From the NCBI GenBank assembly GCA_023390775.1, contig JAEWCF010000066.1, positions 1 to 39,599 of the forward strand: 39,599 bases of DNA. The letters run 5' to 3'. This document shows, piece after piece, positions 25,281 to 32,511 of this stretch. The notes under the pieces were generated by a model. It made no database searches. It was not told where the DNA came from and worked only from the letters and a program-made list of their open reading frames with translations. The stretch comes from Bacteroidota bacterium. GTDB lineage: Bacteria > Bacteroidota > Bacteroidia > Flavobacteriales > Flavobacteriaceae. Both the position numbers and the translations under genes were made by a program. Position 1 is the stretch's first letter. Each line of letters begins with the position of its first letter.

Positions 25281-25288
25281 TAAATTTG
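25281..25288 (+). promoter_or_regulatory. -7 promoter box before the second subunit III gene
   Basis: TAAATTTG matches TAnnTTTG, 25 bases before the ATG at 25314, in a 43-base gap inside the oxidase cluster. It could be an internal promoter. No strong -33 element is seen. Confidence 0.45.
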
Positions 25289-25313
25289 GGGACTTTTTAA
25301 CGTATACTTTTCT

Positions 25314-26339
25314 ATGGAAGCGACTACTACTGTAAATAACGGGGAAAAGGTCTGGGGCGGCGGAAACGAGCCTATGGGCGCCAGCTACGGCAAGCTCATG
25401 ATGTGGTTTTTCATCGTGTCGGATGCCTTGACTTTCTCCGGTTTCCTTGCAGCCTACGGTTTCTCGAGGTTCAAATTCATCGAGACCTGGCCGTTGCCGG
25501 ATGAGGTGTTCACGCACTTCCCGTTCATGCACGGTGTCGAAGCCCCCATGTATTACGTTGCGTTGATGACCTTTATCCTCATCTTTTCATCGGTGACGAT
25601 GGTACTCGCGGTCGACGCCGGGCATCAGATGAAGCAAAGAAAGGTTGCATTTTACATGCTTTTGACCATCATCGGCGGGCTCGTGTTCGTTGGGTCACAG
25701 GCCTGGGAATGGAAAAACTTCATCAAGGGCGAATACGGCGCGATCGAAACCAAGGGCGGAAGCCTCCTGCAGTTCGTCGACAATACGGGGAAACGCGTCA
25801 AACTTTCCGATTTTGTGGTGCAGCTTCCCGAATCGCGTGAGCAACTGGAGCGTTCAAAAGGCACCTGGTTCATGGCCGAGTCTTCGTTGCCGACCTATTC
25901 GGTAGCCGAGGTTCAGGCGGCTTTCGCGGCCAATCCGAACCTGCTTGTCCGCACCGAGCGCATCTACATGGATACCGAAGCCGACAGGGCAAACAAGAAA
26001 TTGCAGCCCGGCCTCAATGCCAAGAAACAGAAGGAAATCCTTACGCGCGCCGAATCGGAAAAGATGATGGCCAACGCGCATTATGTGGTCGAAGGTGCGA
26101 ATCTTGTCCGCAACGAATACGGAAGCAAGCTTTTCGCCGACTTCTTCTTCTTCATCACAGGTTTCCACGGATTCCACGTATTTTCGGGAGTCGTGATCAA
26201 CGTGATCATTTTCTTCAACATCCTTTTGGGAACCTATGAGAAGAGGCGTTCCTATGAAATGGTCGAGAAGGTCGGTCTTTACTGGCACTTCGTTGACCTT
26301 GTATGGGTTTTCGTATTCACCTTCTTCTACCTGGTATAA
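25314..26339 (+). CDS. coxC: Cytochrome c oxidase subunit III, long form with loop insertion
   Basis: The 341-residue protein has five hydrophobic segments of subunit III type: about 28-50, 79-101, 110-131, 274-305 and 318-341. FITGFHGFHVFSG (280-292) and YWHFVDLVWVFVFTFFYLV at the C-terminus are family hallmarks. Between the third and fourth helices is a hydrophilic stretch of about 120 residues (140-262), rich in Lys, Glu and Ala, in place of the usual short loop. It acts with CoxA and CoxB encoded 20 kb upstream. The start gives a short hydrophilic tail before the first helix. A subunit IV gene follows after 18 bases. Confidence 0.92.
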   Translation: MEATTTVNNGEKVWGGGNEPMGASYGKLMMWFFIVSDALTFSGFLAAYGFSRFKFIETWPLPDEVFTHFPFMHGVEAPMYYVALMTFILIFSSVTMVLAVDAGHQMKQRKVAFYMLLTIIGGLVFVGSQAWEWKNFIKGEYGAIETKGGSLLQFVDNTGKRVKLSDFVVQLPESREQLERSKGTWFMAESSLPTYSVAEVQAAFAANPNLLVRTERIYMDTEADRANKKLQPGLNAKKQKEILTRAESEKMMANAHYVVEGANLVRNEYGSKLFADFFFFITGFHGFHVFSGVVINVIIFFNILLGTYEKRRSYEMVEKVGLYWHFVDLVWVFVFTFFYLV

Positions 26340-26357
26340 TCTAATCAGCTTAAAAAA

Positions 26358-26708
26358 ATGGCACACGCGCACGTTTCAAATACAAAGAGGATCTGGTTCG
26401 TATTCGGGCTTCTTTCGGTAGTGACAATAGTCGAGGTAATTTTGGGTATCATGAAGCCCGAGGCGCTTTACATGCGCAACCTCTTGAGCATGAACCTGCT
26501 CAACTGGATCTTCATCATCCTCACCATCGTGAAGGCCTATTACATCGTTTGGGCGTTCATGCACATGGAAGGCGAGAAGGCAAGCCTTCGGTGGTCGGTG
26601 GTTTCATCGGTGATATTCTTGGTCCTTTACCTGATTTTTATCCTGCTTGTGGAAGCCGATTACATTTACGAGGTCTTCCGCACCGGAACCATAAAATGGA
26701 ACTTCTAA
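26358..26708 (+). CDS. Cytochrome c oxidase subunit IV family protein
   Basis: The 116-residue protein has three hydrophobic segments (about 11-31, 43-68 and 76-100) and matches the prokaryotic cytochrome c oxidase subunit IV / CyoD-type family in size and layout, with NLLNWIFIILTIVKAYYIVW and a conserved HMEGEK after the second helix. Such subunits carry no cofactor and help stabilise the complex. The N-terminus MAHAHVSNTKR has two histidines. A terminator follows 18 bases after the stop, so the transcript from cyoE or the internal promoter probably ends here. Confidence 0.88.
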   Translation: MAHAHVSNTKRIWFVFGLLSVVTIVEVILGIMKPEALYMRNLLSMNLLNWIFIILTIVKAYYIVWAFMHMEGEKASLRWSVVSSVIFLVLYLIFILLVEADYIYEVFRTGTIKWNF

Positions 26709-26726
26709 CAGAGGTTAAAAAAGTAT

Positions 26727-26755
26727 AAAAGACGGTTTATTGGCCGTCTTTTTTT
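26727..26755 (+). terminator. Terminator after the subunit IV gene
   Basis: AAAAGACGG (26727-26735) pairs with CCGTCTTTT (26744-26752) around an eight-base loop, and the T-tract runs to 26755. The T-tract merges with the -7 box of the next gene. Confidence 0.85.
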
Positions 26756-26762
26756 ATTTTTG
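26755..26762 (+). promoter_or_regulatory. -7 promoter box of the SCO gene cluster
   Basis: TATTTTTG matches TAnnTTTG, starts at the last T of the preceding terminator, and lies 17 bases before the ATG at 26780. Confidence 0.55.
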
Positions 26763-26779
26763 CACCGCCTATCCGAGCC

Positions 26780-27424
26780 ATGAAAAAGAATGTCGTCCTG
26801 TTTGTTTTGTTCGTCCTGCCCATTGTGGCGTACCTGTTTTTTGCTTCGGGCGTCAACAGTTTTGCGACACTTCCCATCGTTACGCCGGGCCTTCCTGAAA
26901 TCGACGCCACCGGGACCGACGGAAAGCCGGTAACCCTTGACGGAAAGATCACGGTTTTGGGTTTTGGCGGGCATGAACTTCGTGCCAACCGTGGCAATAT
27001 CTTCAACCTGAACATGAAGGTTTACCAGCGTTATCACGAATTCAAGGACCTGCAATTTGTCATTCTATGCCCTAAGGGAACCGAATCGGATGCCGATTAT
27101 ATCCTGACACAACTCGCGTCATTCACCAATATTTCACGGTGGAAGTTCGCTTTTGCGGAGGAAGCCCAAATCGCAAACTTTTATAAAAGCATGCAACTGA
27201 AGGAGCCGTTGAGCCCCACCTTTGGCACCGCGAACGTTTTTATTATAGACAAGAACCGCAACCTGCGCGGCCGTAAGGGCGACGAGAAGTTCGAGGCCGG
27301 CTATTCCACGTTCCATCCATCGGAACTCAGCAATGAGATGCTCGACGATTTCAAGATCATCCTGTACGAGTATCGCGCCGCCTTGAAGAAGAACCGCAAT
27401 GCATCCAAAAAACTCGGCGAATGA
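26780..27424 (+). CDS. SCO/thioredoxin-like membrane-anchored protein lacking the metal-binding cysteines
   Basis: The 214-residue protein has an N-terminal membrane anchor (about 5-25) and a periplasmic thioredoxin-like domain similar in layout to the SCO protein encoded next to it: GLPEIDATGTDGKPVTL, a core strand, then a helix. Where SCO proteins carry C-x3-C, this one reads GGHELRANRG (63-72), and the later ligand His is absent (GTANVFIIDK). The only cysteine is in VILCPKG. It therefore cannot bind copper or do dithiol chemistry in the SCO way. The stop overlaps the next start as ATGA, and a partner or scaffold role in oxidase assembly is inference. Confidence 0.7.
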   Translation: MKKNVVLFVLFVLPIVAYLFFASGVNSFATLPIVTPGLPEIDATGTDGKPVTLDGKITVLGFGGHELRANRGNIFNLNMKVYQRYHEFKDLQFVILCPKGTESDADYILTQLASFTNISRWKFAFAEEAQIANFYKSMQLKEPLSPTFGTANVFIIDKNRNLRGRKGDEKFEAGYSTFHPSELSNEMLDDFKIILYEYRAALKKNRNASKKLGE

Positions 27425-28101
27425 AAAAGACATACATCGGCATCGCATTCATCGTACTGATATTTGGGATATGGGCCGTGCCGCGTATCGTGGAGCGCGT
27501 CAAGGGTTCCGATGTTGTCCGCGGTGAACGCCTGGACCACATTCGCGGAGGCGAAACTTCGGGCGAGCTGGAGTTGATAGGCCCGGCGCCAAAATATTCC
27601 TTGACCGACCAAAACGGAAAGGCTTTCTCCAGTGAATCGCTTAAGGGCAAGGTGCACGTTCTCGAATTCTTCTTTTCGACCTGCCCCACCATTTGCCCGA
27701 TCATGAACCAGAACATGCTCTCCATCGAGAAAAAGTTCTTCGGCAATCCGGATTTTGCGATCGTTTCGATTACGATCAATCCTGGGCAGGATACCGCTGA
27801 AGTTTTGAAGGCTCATGCCGAAACCATCGGCGTCAAATCGTCACAATGGCATTTTCTCACGGGCGATAAAGAGGAAATTTTCAAGCTGGCCAACACCGGC
27901 TTCAACATCTACGCGGGCGAAAACGCAAAGGCCAATGGCGGATTTGAGCATTCCGGATTGTTTGCCCTGATCGATCGCGACGGAAACATCCGTTGCCGCA
28001 AGGACGATTTTGGAAACCCGATCCTGTATTACGACGGTACGGAGCCTGCGGGCGTCGAGGCCATCATGCAGGACATAAAGATTTTGCTTGATGAACGTTG
28101 A
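27421..28101 (+). CDS. SCO1/SenC-family copper chaperone
   Basis: The 226-residue membrane-anchored periplasmic protein has a full SCO copper site: Cys88 and Cys92 in FFSTCPTICPIM and His177 in GFEHSGLFALID. A single N-terminal helix (about 5-21) anchors it. SCO proteins deliver copper to, or reduce, the CuA site of cytochrome oxidase subunit II, here the product of coxB. The ATG overlaps the preceding cysteine-less paralogue by 4 bases, and the next gene starts inside its 3' end. Length is normal. Confidence 0.93.
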   Translation: MKKTYIGIAFIVLIFGIWAVPRIVERVKGSDVVRGERLDHIRGGETSGELELIGPAPKYSLTDQNGKAFSSESLKGKVHVLEFFFSTCPTICPIMNQNMLSIEKKFFGNPDFAIVSITINPGQDTAEVLKAHAETIGVKSSQWHFLTGDKEEIFKLANTGFNIYAGENAKANGGFEHSGLFALIDRDGNIRCRKDDFGNPILYYDGTEPAGVEAIMQDIKILLDER

Positions 28102-28636
28102 AAACAAGAGCGATAACCGGTATAACAAATGGATTTGGGTCGTTTCGGTTGCGATTCCTATTGTCGTTGCCGTCCTGTTTGCCGTCAAGCTCAAGGATTT
28201 TGGGATCCAGGTAGAACCGCTGTCGTTCCTTCCGCCCATCTATGCCGGAATAAACGCGATGACCGCAGTGATCCTCGTTGCCGGTGTCGTGGCAATCAAA
28301 AAAGGCAAACAAAAATTGCACGAACGGCTGATGACGGCGGCCATTGTACTGTCGGTTCTCTTTCTATTGATGTATGTGGCCTATCACATGACCGCAGATT
28401 CGACGAAATTTGGCGGCGAGGGGACCATCCGGTATATTTACCTGTTTATCCTGTTGACGCATATCCTGTTGTCCATCGCCATCATTCCGCTCGTGCTGAT
28501 TACGTACGTCAGGGCTCTCTCGGCAAGGTTTGACCGCCATCGGAAAATTGCGAGGATCACCTTTCCGCTTTGGCTTTACGTAGCCGTCACGGGCGTCATC
28601 GTCTACCTAATGATTTCCCCCTATTATGCGCACTAG
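28091..28636 (+). CDS. DUF420 membrane protein, probable oxidase assembly factor
   Basis: The protein has 181 residues from the ATG at 28091, just after an in-frame TTG at 28088, and overlaps the SCO gene by 11 bases. It has five hydrophobic segments and matches the DUF420 family (YozB-like), whose genes usually sit beside cytochrome oxidase assembly genes. Histidines at helix edges are KLHERLM, AYHMTAD, LTHILLS and FDRHRKIAR, a pattern that could bind heme or copper. The family function is not established. Its place after SCO and before the small CxxC protein suggests a role in oxidase maturation. Confidence 0.85.
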   Translation: MNVENKSDNRYNKWIWVVSVAIPIVVAVLFAVKLKDFGIQVEPLSFLPPIYAGINAMTAVILVAGVVAIKKGKQKLHERLMTAAIVLSVLFLLMYVAYHMTADSTKFGGEGTIRYIYLFILLTHILLSIAIIPLVLITYVRALSARFDRHRKIARITFPLWLYVAVTGVIVYLMISPYYAH

Positions 28637-28838
28637 AATCCTGTTGCTGACGTTACTCTTCACGGCTGCAGCAAATGCGCAGTGTGCGATGTGCCGCGCG
28701 GCGCTTGAGAGTGAAGGCAACACATTGAAAGCCGAGGCGGTAAACGACGGAATCGTCTACCTGATGGCAATTCCGTACATCCTGGTTGCGGGCATCATGT
28801 ATTATGTCTGGCACACGCGCAAGTCGGCCAAATCCTGA
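28626..28838 (+). CDS. Small CxxC membrane protein in the oxidase assembly cluster
   Basis: This 70-residue protein has a signal peptide (MRTRILLLTLLFTAAANAQ), then directly CAMCRAALESEG with a CxxC pair, then one transmembrane helix (about 44-62) and a basic tail. The mature protein would be about 50 residues with a periplasmic CxxC at its very N-terminus. I do not know an established function. I recall similar small genes behind DUF420 genes in Flavobacteriaceae. The ATG overlaps the DUF420 end by 11 bases. Possible roles are copper or thiol handling, which is inference. Confidence 0.75.
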   Translation: MRTRILLLTLLFTAAANAQCAMCRAALESEGNTLKAEAVNDGIVYLMAIPYILVAGIMYYVWHTRKSAKS

Positions 28839-30236
28839 TTACTTCAGCCCGTCGACCGATACCGAGAGGTCTCCATTAATCTTGAGGAAGGCCAATATGG
28901 CCTTGTTGGTGAGCTCAATTTTTGAAAACTCCACTCCTTCGAGCTTCCCGTTTACGAATACGCCGGGCACGGGAGAGTAGTTTTTCATGTACTGCTGCAT
29001 CTCTTTTCTGCCCTCGTCCAAATTCGGTTTTATGGAATAGCGGCAAGCCTCGCGGATCTTGCGCAGAATAACGCCTTCGGCCAGCCAGTTGGCGGTTTTC
29101 AGGAGGGTGCTTTTGGTGTCGAGAACATAGTCGAGCTGGTCAAAATAAATTTCCTGGGTTTGTGCATTGTACTGCGGAAATCCGGAGAGGTAAATCGTAC
29201 CGTTCACGCTGCCCAAAAGATCAAGGGCTACGACCATCTTTCCGCCTTTGTGCCAAAGCGCAACATTTTGCACGGTAACTTTCCTTTTCCCCGAACCGAA
29301 TTCCTGTCCCTTGAAATTGCCCGTGATGATCCGGGACGCATCGGCATAAGTCGAAACCGCCACGACATTGGCGACGAGTTGTTGCGGCATTTTCGAAACG
29401 GGTTTCAGCACGATCTTTTCCCGATCGAATTTTGTGGATGGCTTCGCGCCGATGACCGTCTCGACCGCTCCCTTGAGCCCCATGTCCAGGCTGACTACGC
29501 CCTTGCTGAATTTTGCCTCGGTAGTATATAATTCAGAGGGCACGATGCGCAACCAACTTTGGTAGGCTTCGCTAAGCTGGCGCGGTTGGCAGAGCACGTC
29601 CAGCGCATCGAGCACATTCGGTTTGAAGTCCATTGATTTGGCGATCGACTGGTCGATGCTGCGTTCGATCTTGCTTTTGAAGAGGCGAATGGCCGGGTTT
29701 ATCAGATAAGTGATCGGGACCTGTTTTCCCATGACGCTGGTCGTCGGGCTTTCGTTCCAGTCGAGCGATTCGAGGGAGGTATCGGTATTGAGTTTCCAAT
29801 TGGAAAGCCCCACTTTGCTAAGCAGCGTTACGTTTCCATTGAAATTGAATTCGCGCACATCGTAAAGGTTTACGCCCAGTTTGTTGGTTCCGACGCGGTA
29901 TTTCACCTGCGCCTTGAGCGGCAGGACGGTCTTGATTTTGCCGCCCGCATCCAATAATGTGATGGGCGCAAGTTTCCAGACCTGCATCTGGATGTCATCG
30001 TCTTCAATATTCTTGTCCTCATAAATGAGCCCTGTCATCAACCTATTGACCTGGTTTTCGATGTCCTTCAATTTGATGCTCACCGGCATCCCGATGTAGG
30101 AGGTGGCGCTCTCGTAGGTAACGGGTCCCGCATCGTCGGGCTGGGGCTTTAGGGCGGCGATTTTGTTGGTGGTGGAACAGCCGGTAATCAGGAAAAGGGC
30201 GAGCGAAAGGATGATAAATTTTAAAGGCAGATGCAT
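28839..30236 (-). CDS. DUF4403 family lipoprotein
   Basis: The protein has 465 residues when started at the ATG at 30236, which gives a clean lipoprotein signal peptide with lipobox LITGC and STTNK after the Cys. A longer frame from 30347 would add 37 residues with no signal character and would cross the promoter box. The body matches DUF4403 as I know it, a beta-rich domain with repeated modules (SVNGTIYLSGFPQYNAQTQE, ILAFLKINGDLSVSVDGLK at the end). The function of DUF4403 is unknown. Its stop codon touches the stop of the convergent small gene with no bases between, so no room for a separate terminator is left. Confidence 0.8.
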   Translation of the reverse strand: MHLPLKFIILSLALFLITGCSTTNKIAALKPQPDDAGPVTYESATSYIGMPVSIKLKDIENQVNRLMTGLIYEDKNIEDDDIQMQVWKLAPITLLDAGGKIKTVLPLKAQVKYRVGTNKLGVNLYDVREFNFNGNVTLLSKVGLSNWKLNTDTSLESLDWNESPTTSVMGKQVPITYLINPAIRLFKSKIERSIDQSIAKSMDFKPNVLDALDVLCQPRQLSEAYQSWLRIVPSELYTTEAKFSKGVVSLDMGLKGAVETVIGAKPSTKFDREKIVLKPVSKMPQQLVANVVAVSTYADASRIITGNFKGQEFGSGKRKVTVQNVALWHKGGKMVVALDLLGSVNGTIYLSGFPQYNAQTQEIYFDQLDYVLDTKSTLLKTANWLAEGVILRKIREACRYSIKPNLDEGRKEMQQYMKNYSPVPGVFVNGKLEGVEFSKIELTNKAILAFLKINGDLSVSVDGLK

Positions 30237-30252
30237 GTTGAGAATTTTGTCC

Positions 30253-30260
30253 CAAAGGTA
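30253..30260 (-). promoter_or_regulatory. -7 promoter box of the DUF4403 gene
   Basis: On the minus strand the sequence is TACCTTTG, a match to TAnnTTTG, 16 bases before the ATG at 30236. This also argues against the longer start. No -33 element at the right spacing is seen. Confidence 0.6.
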
Positions 30261-30340
30261 TGAATTGGCGCAAATCCCTGAACTTTGTGATTTTTTACGG
30301 TTTTTATGCCGACAACGCTCCAAGTGCCGCTGTAATTTGG

Positions 30341-30369
30341 ACCTCAAAGGTTTCTAAAACCTTTGAGGT
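30341..30369. repeat. Perfect 13-bp inverted repeat (hairpin)
   Basis: ACCTCAAAGGTTT (30341-30353) and AAACCTTTGAGGT (30357-30369) are exact reverse complements around CTA. RNA from either strand would fold into a stable hairpin, but no T-tract follows. It sits between divergent genes, where a terminator is not expected. I recall similar AACCT-AGGTT hairpins between genes in Bacteroidota. Confidence 0.75.
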
Positions 30370-30519
30370 TGTTCGACCGTTCCCTATGTGTTCAAAAACA
30401 ACGCTGAAAATTCCTGAGTTTTGCATAGAATCTGACCCGATGCCCGCGTTCAATTTACTTTTCCCTGTAACAATCCCACCGCCACGCAGTCTTATGCGCG
30501 AGTTTCCTTAACAGAATTT

Positions 30520-30550
30520 TATTAAGGAGATGTTTTGCTTATCCTTAATA
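30520..30550. promoter_or_regulatory. 9-bp inverted repeat upstream of the efflux operon, possible operator
   Basis: TATTAAGGA (30520-30528) and TCCTTAATA (30542-30550) are exact reverse complements with 13 bases between. A further CCTTAA lies at 30506-30511. The right arm overlaps the best promoter-like box (30546-30553), and the ABC ATPase starts at 30572. It may be a repressor site or a leader hairpin. Confidence 0.4.
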
Positions 30551-30571
30551 TTGCCTTCCAACTCCCGCGAC

Positions 30572-31273
30572 ATGATTGAAATCAAGGATTTACATAAATC
30601 ATACAAAACCGGAACCGCCGCGTTGCATGTGCTCAAGGGAATCAATTTTTCGGTAGGCGAGGGCGAACTCGTGGCCATCATGGGCTCATCGGGATCGGGC
30701 AAATCGACGCTTTTAAACATTCTCGGGATTTTGGACGAAGCCGATTCCGGAAGCTATACACTGGACAACGTCGCAATCAAAAACCTGAACGAAACCGTGG
30801 CTTCCCGTTATCGGAACAAATTCCTCGGATTCGTCTTCCAATCCTTCAACCTGATCAATTACAAGAACGCGCTGGAAAACGTTGCGATGCCTTTGTATTA
30901 TCAGGGAATATCACGGCGCGAACGTACCGAAATAGCGATGGATTATCTCAACCGTGTAGGCTTGGCGACCCATGCCCATCATTTGCCCAATGAACTCTCG
31001 GGCGGACAAAAACAACGCGTCGCCATCGCACGGGCGCTCGCTTCCAAGCCGAAGGTACTCCTCGCCGACGAACCTACCGGCGCCCTTGATACCAAGACAT
31101 CGTATGAGGTCATGGAGCTCATTCAGCAAATCAATGACGAGAGCAAAACCATTCTCATCGTGACCCACGAGCCCGATATCGCCGCGATGTGCAAGCGCAA
31201 CGTGGTGCTCAAGGACGGCCTCATCATCGACGACAAGGTCATCATCCAGCAACGAGCCCTCGCCCATGTTTAG
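30572..31273 (+). CDS. ABC transporter ATPase, MacB/LolD type
   Basis: The 233-residue ATPase powers the MacB-like permeases encoded next. Motifs in order are Walker A GSSGSGKS (38-45), Q-loop VFQSFN (Gln90), signature LSGGQKQR (142-149), Walker B LLADEPTGALD (163-173) and the switch His199 in IVTHEPD. I start at the ATG of MIEIKDLHKSYK because the family begins there. An upstream ATG at 30530 would add 14 residues (MFCLSLILPSNSRD) and run through the inverted repeat. The stop overlaps the first permease by 8 bases. Substrate cannot be told from sequence. Confidence 0.93.
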   Translation: MIEIKDLHKSYKTGTAALHVLKGINFSVGEGELVAIMGSSGSGKSTLLNILGILDEADSGSYTLDNVAIKNLNETVASRYRNKFLGFVFQSFNLINYKNALENVAMPLYYQGISRRERTEIAMDYLNRVGLATHAHHLPNELSGGQKQRVAIARALASKPKVLLADEPTGALDTKTSYEVMELIQQINDESKTILIVTHEPDIAAMCKRNVVLKDGLIIDDKVIIQQRALAHV

Positions 31274-32510
31274 CATTGAACGCTGGCAGGAGATTTTCGA
31301 GGCCATTTCCAAAAACCGCCTCCGCACGGTACTCACCGGGATTTCGGTGGCGTCCGGAATTTTCATCCTCGTGATATTGCTCGGAGCCGGCCGAGGTTTG
31401 CAAAATGGAATCGAGAAGCAGTTTGAACGCGATGCAGCCGGGATTATCGAAGTCTGGAGCGGCGTTACCACAAAGGAATTCAAGGGCCTAAACCCGGGCC
31501 GGCGCGTCCAGTTCCACAACAGCGACTACGACTTATCGGTACAAAAATTTGCGCCCATGCTCCAGAAAAAGGCCGCCACCTACAATTTCTGGAACGGCAA
31601 TGTGACATTTGGCAAGGAGACGGGCAATTACCAGTTCCGGGGCGTCTATCCCGATTACCAGTACATCGAGAACGCGACCATCATCGCCGGGCGTTACGTG
31701 GGCCAGAACGATATTTCCAATTTTGAGAAGGTGGCCGTCATTGGCCGAAAGGTCCGCAACGATCTGTTCAAGGGTATGGATCCGATGGGCCAGCAGATTA
31801 CAATCAACACCATTCCGTTCAAGGTTATCGGCGTTTTTACCGATCCCGCGGGCGAACGCGAAGAGGCACGGATCTACATCCCCATCTCCACGACCCAAAA
31901 GGTATTTGGAGTCGGAGACCAGATCTCCAACCTCTTCTTCACGATGCCCAAAACCGATGATTATGACCAGGCGCTTGCCGAATCCTTGAAATTCACCAAC
32001 GGACTCAAGGCATTTTTGCGCGGCAAGAACACGGTTGCGCCGGACGATGAAGGCGGGATCGGGCTGTTCAACTCGGTGGAGGAGACCAAGAAATTTTATG
32101 ATCTGAACCTCTACATCCGACTGTTTTTCTGGTGGGTCGGGATCTGCACGATCATCGCGGGCGTTGTGGGCGTCAGCAACATCATGCTTATTGTGGTCAA
32201 GGAGCGCACGCGTGAAATAGGGATCCGCAAGGCATTGGGCGCGTCGCCTGCCTCGATCATCGGGATGATCCTGCACGAGGCGATCTTCATCACGACGATC
32301 GCCGGGTTTACCGGATTGCTCATGAGTTTGTTGCTGTTGGAACTCGTCGGTCCGCAGATCAAGAGCGAATATTTCCTGAATCCCCAAGTCGATTTTTCAA
32401 TTGCCATCACCACTATGATCCTGCTGATCGTGGCCGGAGCCGCCGCCGGATTTTTTCCCGCATGGCGCGCCGCCCGCATCAGGCCCATCGAAGCCCTAAG
32501 AGATGAATAA
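31266..32510 (+). CDS. MacB-type ABC permease, first copy
   Basis: The 414-residue permease has one N-terminal helix (about 19-42), a large periplasmic domain (about 45-275) and three C-terminal helices, the MacB/FtsX layout. GVSNIMLIVVKERTREIGIRKALGAS (about 300-325) is the hallmark cytoplasmic coupling region. MacB-type proteins move substrates from the periplasm outward through TolC without membrane translocation. It is about as long as the next gene's product, and both begin MFxxxxWxEIxEA, so the pair arose by duplication and probably forms a heterodimer. Confidence 0.9.
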   Translation: MFSIERWQEIFEAISKNRLRTVLTGISVASGIFILVILLGAGRGLQNGIEKQFERDAAGIIEVWSGVTTKEFKGLNPGRRVQFHNSDYDLSVQKFAPMLQKKAATYNFWNGNVTFGKETGNYQFRGVYPDYQYIENATIIAGRYVGQNDISNFEKVAVIGRKVRNDLFKGMDPMGQQITINTIPFKVIGVFTDPAGEREEARIYIPISTTQKVFGVGDQISNLFFTMPKTDDYDQALAESLKFTNGLKAFLRGKNTVAPDDEGGIGLFNSVEETKKFYDLNLYIRLFFWWVGICTIIAGVVGVSNIMLIVVKERTREIGIRKALGASPASIIGMILHEAIFITTIAGFTGLLMSLLLLELVGPQIKSEYFLNPQVDFSIAITTMILLIVAGAAAGFFPAWRAARIRPIEALRDE

Positions 32511-32511
32511 T

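Larger units (their letters stand above)
30237..30571. other. Divergent intergenic region between the DUF4403 gene and the efflux operon
   Basis: These 335 bases hold no plausible gene. Contents are the DUF4403 promoter box on the minus strand (30253-30260), a perfect 13-bp inverted repeat (30341-30369), about 130 bases with nothing I recognise, and a second inverted repeat of 9-bp arms (30520-30550) just upstream of the ABC ATPase start. I see no good TAnnTTTG box on the plus strand. TAATATTG at 30546-30553 is the closest match. Confidence 0.6.

Noticed and set aside
31533..32387. Long minus-strand frames inside the permease and adaptor genes (also 33703-34563)
   Set aside because: They are shadows of plus-strand genes that have clear motifs. 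There are no independent promoters or conserved motifs.
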